A stretch of DNA of 64,000 nucleotides from Lytechinus pictus (taxonomy: Eukaryota; Echinodermata; Echinoidea; Temnopleuroida; Toxopneustidae): assembly GCF_037042905.1 (NCBI RefSeq), contig NC_087251.1, forward strand, positions 49,233,373 to 49,297,372. The letters run 5' to 3'. The position numbers and the translations under genes are program-made. Positions 59,061-64,000 of this stretch are shown here, in pieces. The notes under the pieces were generated by a model, which saw nothing but the letters and a program-made list of their open reading frames with translations, searched no databases and was not told the origin of the DNA. How positions within the stretch are numbered: position 1 is the first letter of the stretch; every line of letters starts with the position of its first letter.

Positions 59061-61662
59061 TTCTGCCTGGCTTTTTTTTCATGTCTTCATAAAAAAGGAA
59101 AGATGAAAAAGAGAGAAAATTACGAGGGGGTACATGGGCTGTGTGTTAGATTTTGTGCAGAATGAGTTCATATGTGTGTGAAATTTAAAGGAGGGAATGT
59201 TCAATAAATTTGAAATATATGTGAAAATAAGGTTAAGTTTCAGATATGTTTTGTTATCTTTTATTTTCATTTCTTATCTGATTAATAGGAGATCATCATG
59301 GTAATGGCATAAAACAGGAATATCACCATAATTTATGTACAGATCATAAAAAGATTGATAATTAAGTAGTTTGTGAATGTGGGTGTATAGGAGCTCCAAA
59401 TAGACGTAAATTATGAAAATAATTATTTCATAAAAGCCGACATCATTGACCAGTTTTTATTACCTATTATCAAATCATATAGTAAGAGGTAAGATTAAAT
59501 TTTTATGAAAATAGATTAATTTACGACCCTTTTGATCCTCCACTGTTATTATTTTTAAAAGGCTGTGTAAATCGTTTGTTGATATAATTGCATATGAGAA
59601 GCATAAACTGATTTTTATAGTTGATTTTCTTTATTTTACATCCATCAGATGAGGATATGTTTGGTTACTAAATTATGGTGTTGAAAATTTATTACAATAA
59701 ATCATTCAGATTCATTGAAAATATAAGGGTAAAGATAGCAGCCAAGACCTGAAGTTGAAGTGAATGATTTATCATGAAAGTCTATAATATGGCTTATTAC
59801 ATAAACATACAGCCTTTGAAAGATGGCCACTAATAGTTCATTTGTTTTTAGTTTCTGAGAGAGTAGAAATAAATGGTATAATTAGACAACTTCATTAACC
59901 TTTTGTTATTACGCTAAAGTGTTACAAAATTTATGAGCTAATATAAACCTAATAAATGAAAACAACAGCGTATGTTCTGTTTGGTATAAAACCATTTTCA
60001 ATCCTGGAGTAAGCTAAAAATTTCAGGATATAATCTTTGTTTATAGCTTCTTGATATACAACCTTTAAATTTCCATTTTGAAAAGGAAAAAAAAAACACA
60101 CATAGATAGAAGTTGCTAAATATATTTAAATGTAATGTTTGAATTTTCACAAATAATTAATAGATGAAAAAGATGTGACAGTCACTGCACTTGTTGTAAG
60201 ATTTCGTATTTAATATAAATAGATATAGATCCCAATATGATTCACTTTACTGAACCATTACCAAAGCTTTAGACCTTCGTTAGGCTTTTAAAACACGTAG
60301 TTAAGCTTTGAATATTAGTAAGCATTCAAAGCTTTAAAAATATAATTTAAATATAAAAAAATTATATTCAAGCTAGTAAATCCTATGATAGACTGTGATT
60401 AGTGACCAACAGAGCTGCAATAGTATTGTTGGCAAAATAAAATTATATAAATTCTCCTTGTTAGTTATCCAATAAAGATTGATGTGGTAACCATTCACAG
60501 TAAGCACTCAAAGTGCTTTATGATACAATCTATAATTAATGTAAAGTTCCCCGTGTCCAACCTCGCTCGTTTCACATTTTCAGAATACGTGAAAGTTCTA
60601 TGGACTGCTGCTGATCATCTATTTTAGATTTTTTTTTGTTTAGATTGAAAGCAGAATCTTTATGTGAGCACTGCTGTATTATTGATACGATGAGTGGTAT
60701 TGGGCTGGCGCTGTATATATTTCACCTGCTTGTGCAGAATACAAATGCATCATAATGACCCCCAATATTTGGGCGGCGATTCCTAAATGAGATGAGCTGG
60801 CACGATTTGGATCGTATTGATTTAGATAGCAATTAAAGGGTATGCGATTCAAATTGGTGCTGAGCTTGTGTATCTATTCCACTCCACATTACAGCTCTTA
60901 TCGTCATCATTTGGGCACGCTTTCTGTTCTGTTGCAGAAGCAGTGATTAATACGATGAGCATGGAGATAATGCTGGGGATATTTACAATGCTATTGCTGC
61001 GTTTGGTTTGTGACCACTGCAGGTATTGATAAAATGTTTCCTCCTCCCTTGATGAGAAAGAGTTTGAAAGGGGTTTGGTTATTACAGGAATAATTACTTT
61101 GTGGGGAAAAAGACTGCGATTGCCTTGGATTACTACTTAAATTGCATGCAGAGGATAAAATTGAAATGAAACAGAAGATTGATCAATTTAATTCCTTGTT
61201 TATAACCAACATTTTATGTAGATTACTCAACTAACAATAAAAGCTTGGAATAATAAATCTGTCTATCTCCATGACTTTAACATATTAATGGAGAATGAAT
61301 GATATTATGTTTGAACATTTGTGGTTGACTTTGCATAAAAACAACACATTTATTGGATTACAACTCAAGGTATCAATCAACCATCTTGGGCTTTCAAATA
61401 GCCTAATGTTCCCTTTTGAAAAAGTGAAATTCTTTCCTCTTCTTTATGAATTTAATAAGAATAAAAGTAAACACTTTACAAAATTAAATGAAGGTAAATA
61501 TGAGAAACTTGAATATGTAGGTCAATAGCACTTGATTTTCTGAATGTTTTGTTGATAGGCGGTTCGGCTGAGTAATGTTGAAAATTCTGCAGGATGCTCA
61601 CTTGGAGAGCTGAACGGGGCCAATTAGATTCAGCTGCGAAAACTCCCGATATGGTCTACTTG

Positions 61663-62472
61663 GGGTGCGTTTATCCGCCACTTTTTCACCCTAGAATCAT
61701 GATCTGAATCATGATTCAAATCACGATTCTGCAGAATCACGATTGCGTTTAGTCGAAATTGAATATAATCATGATTAGAATCACAAACATGAACTACGAA
61801 AAAAGGGGCGTTTGGAAAGACGTTTCTACAGAATCACGTATGAAAATGTTCGAATAAACGATATCGTGATTTGAATCATGATTATATGACCTCACTGTGT
61901 CGGGCTACTTTCGGTTTGACTCTTGCCAAGCTCAAGGCTCTCTATATGCTCATTGTATGTACATGGTTACTCTGCATGCATTTCTTGTCATGTTCAAGTT
62001 CTGTGTTGGTCATCGCATCGTCCACTACTTTTCATTTTTTGGTCATGTCTTCAACTTCAAGTTCTAGTGAATGAATTAACTGGACAGACAATGATCTCAG
62101 TTGTTGTTGAGTATAGAGTGTTAATATTAAATTGGATCTACGCTGAAATTCACTTCCGAACACCATTTTGGATAAACTAACAAGATGAATAGAAGCATAT
62201 GGACCCTATAGAAGTAAACAAAATTAGGTATAGACTGAATTCTGGAAGCAAAAGATTTTTCGAGAGCCGAAACACGTGCGAAAAACTTCCTCTGTCAAAC
62301 TGCGCACTAGTGATGCGCACTGGATTGGCCCGAATCTGAGGAGAAACAGCATTGTAATGAAGGTCGTCTAAACGCTGATTCTGTGACATCGTGATTCATG
62401 TTTGTGTTTTGAATCATGATTCAAATCATGATTCAAATCATGATTCTGGCTTGAGGTCGCATAAACGCAGCC
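61663..62472. mobile_element. 810-bp MITE with iterated GAATCATGATT palindromes
   Basis: Ends GGGTGCGTTTATCCG and CGCATAAACGCAGCC (inverted, 13 of 15). TTG flanks both sides (61660-61662 and 62473-62475), a possible 3-bp duplication. Both sub-terminal regions repeat AATCATGATT(C/T)AAATC and end with TGATTCATG-type units. The centre (61890-62330) is non-repetitive. Its short frames are not recognised as any transposase. Confidence 0.75.
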
Positions 62473-63199
62473 TTGGACAGGCAACGCCAAATTTCAATTA
62501 GGCACAGGTGTCCAGCGTGCTGAAATAATGAGGTCTAGTTTTTCTTATGCATTATGGCTCGACTTTTTTTCCCCAACCTGCCCCTTTTTGTCCCAATTAG
62601 CACAATATTAATTCTAAGTAGTGTTATGGTTGTAATATTTTTTTTTAGAAGGGGAGGTGAAAAAATAATAGTAAGAGAGGTAGTAGATGACAGCCATTGA
62701 AGATTGGAGTGGCAAATAGAGAAGAGGAAGGAGAGAGGGAGAGAAGGAGAGAGAAACAGACAGAATAAGAGAAGGGAGAAAGAGAAAGGGTGAAAATAGG
62801 CAAAGAAAGAAAAAAGGGAGTTCATCATACAGGGTGAAAATGACAAAGTTAGTCTGAAAATGATAATTGGAGCTTTAAAAAAAGTCTTGAATGAAAAGCA
62901 ATTTAGGAGTTGTAACTTCCAAATAAAAACCTGTCCTTTTATCAACCATTATGTACATCACAGTATTTCATTTCTGTAGTCTGTACACACATAACACTGT
63001 TAATGTTCACACGTAAACTTAAACATTGAAAAAGGATCATATCTGTATTAAATACGCTTCCTTGTCACATCTTGGCACCCCCCCTCCGATGAATGTGATA
63101 TTTCTACTGTCACCGAAATTACTGGAGCCCTGTGGCTACATTGCACCATGGGACAGACGAAGATAATTTGCGGGTGAGGGGTTGCACACAAGATAGATC

Positions 63200-63900
63200 T
63201 GTTTTTTCTTGCATATCTGTATTGTTTGCATACACGCATTAGGAGAGGGTATGCTCTTAAGTCAGTGTATGTGTATATTATGGCAAACTAACAGGATTAT
63301 TAGCCGCCGTTTTGGAGGATTTAATCGGGCATCAGGCCACTCAGGCGAACAAGCAAAGGGAAAGAAAGTTGGAGAGGGCAAATCATGCAAGCAATTTTCT
63401 AAATTGCCAGCCTATGGGATTATCGGTCCATCCCATTTGAGAAATTAAAAAATGGAGGGAAGGAGGGGTGGGGTGCCAAAATCCAGCTCATACAGAATAG
63501 AAAATTCAAACTCATGACTTTTTCCTCTTGTCTTTTTTCTTTAACTCGTCATCAAAATCGGCTCCCCACTCTCTTTTCCTCTGTGTGGTATTTGTTGAAC
63601 AATACACGGGAGGCGGACCTACACACTTTACATCCGAAGCAGCAAGCCGATGTATTATTACCGTTGATTATTGCTGCGGCCCATCTCATTGTAAACTTGA
63701 TACGTATGTCTATGAGCTTAACACCTACAGTGAAAGAAGAGGGAGCAAATGTAATAAATTGATTGGGGCCGTGATTGCTTTATTATCTCCAGCTCATTGG
63801 GAAGCATTGGGAGAAATCCCTAATCTTGTACATGGACTATCATTTCGGGATTTAGGCATAAATGGGAAGGTAATTGAATTGCGGATTTGATTCTGATCTC
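63200..63900. promoter_or_regulatory. Mixed-composition island, enhancer candidate
   Basis: Unlike the AT-rich intron around it, this stretch is non-repetitive, balanced in composition and contains CpG-bearing segments (GGATTTAATCGGGCATCAGG, AGCAGCAAGCCGATGTATTA, TTACCGTTGATTATTGCTGC). A 120-codon + strand frame (63528-63890) and an 82-codon frame overlap it. Neither has a recognisable domain, and no Meis homology is seen. A conserved non-coding element is more likely than an exon. Confidence 0.25.
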
Positions 63901-64000
63901 ATATTTGTATGTGAAGGCTTCAGGCTGATGGGCAATGCCCAAGTTCACCACGGTGTAATGGATCTATTTTGTTTTCGCTGTGGTCTTTTCCTTTAGCTGT

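Larger units (their letters stand above)
39963..64000 (+). other. Meis intron 6 (start; continues past the window)
   Basis: Begins GTCAGT after exon 6. No further Meis exon was found up to the window end. Named elements within it are listed separately. Stretches where I see only unique AT-rich DNA are 39963-41600, 43650-44400, 44900-45700, 51400-52200, 57000-58580, 59100-60530 and 61060-61650. A purine-rich stretch (about 62680-62820) and a GA-rich stretch (about 47780-47900) are low complexity. Confidence 0.8.

Noticed and set aside
63528..63890. A further Meis exon or new gene (120 codons)
   Set aside because: No similarity to the expected RDHDD/GDNSSE or homeodomain segments, no clear acceptor, and a second frame is equally open. 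Kept only as an enhancer candidate.

Overview
The window is animal nuclear DNA, AT-rich and intron-dominated. It carries one recognisable gene: the 5' half of a Meis (homothorax-class) TALE homeobox gene on the + strand. Six coding exons run from the ATG at 15651 to a splice donor after 39962. Joined, they give 678 coding bases and 226 residues with no frame problem. They cover the N-terminal leader and the bipartite PBX-interaction (MEIS N) domain. The homeodomain exons are not in the window and should lie beyond 64000, so intron 6 is at least 24 kb. The Meis peptide is deuterostome-like. The repeats (tRNA-derived SINEs ending in 'ATTTATCC'-type tails, hAT-like MITEs with G runs, and long fold-back MITEs) are of kinds I associate with echinoderms. 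My best guess is a sea urchin or close relative, but that is inference.

Layout: 1-15000 is intergenic or upstream DNA with no supportable gene. It is packed with microsatellites, a 15-bp minisatellite, a tandemly duplicated hAT-like element invaded by a LINE 3' end, three tRNA-derived SINEs, MITEs, and a 1.1-kb element whose monomers carry nuclear-receptor DR1 sites. 15000-15650 looks like the Meis promoter and 5' leader (CCAAT, TATA-like, a PBX/MEIS-type site and an X-box-like site). Exons 1-5 lie at 15651-20373. Intron 5 (19.4 kb) holds small MITEs, a 3.1-kb satellite of about 68 copies of a 45-bp unit, and a second, shorter copy of the DR1-bearing element. Exon 6 is at 39786-39962.

Intron 6 (39963 to the window end) contains a diverged ~170-bp tandem repeat and three perfect AGGTCA direct repeats (DR5, DR3, DR4) within 2 kb. 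It also has an antisense LINE fragment, a family of 0.6-kb fold-back MITEs with TTAA duplications, hAT-like MITEs (one with a perfect 8-bp duplication), two motif-iterated palindromic MITEs, and several low-repeat, mixed-composition islands that are enhancer candidates.

The points most worth following are the nuclear-receptor sites around a gene that is a known retinoic-acid target in vertebrates, the TTAA fold-back family with its internal 'empty site', and the 45-bp satellite that is open on both strands. No CRISPR, operon or prokaryotic system is present. The many other open frames are low-complexity or chance frames.
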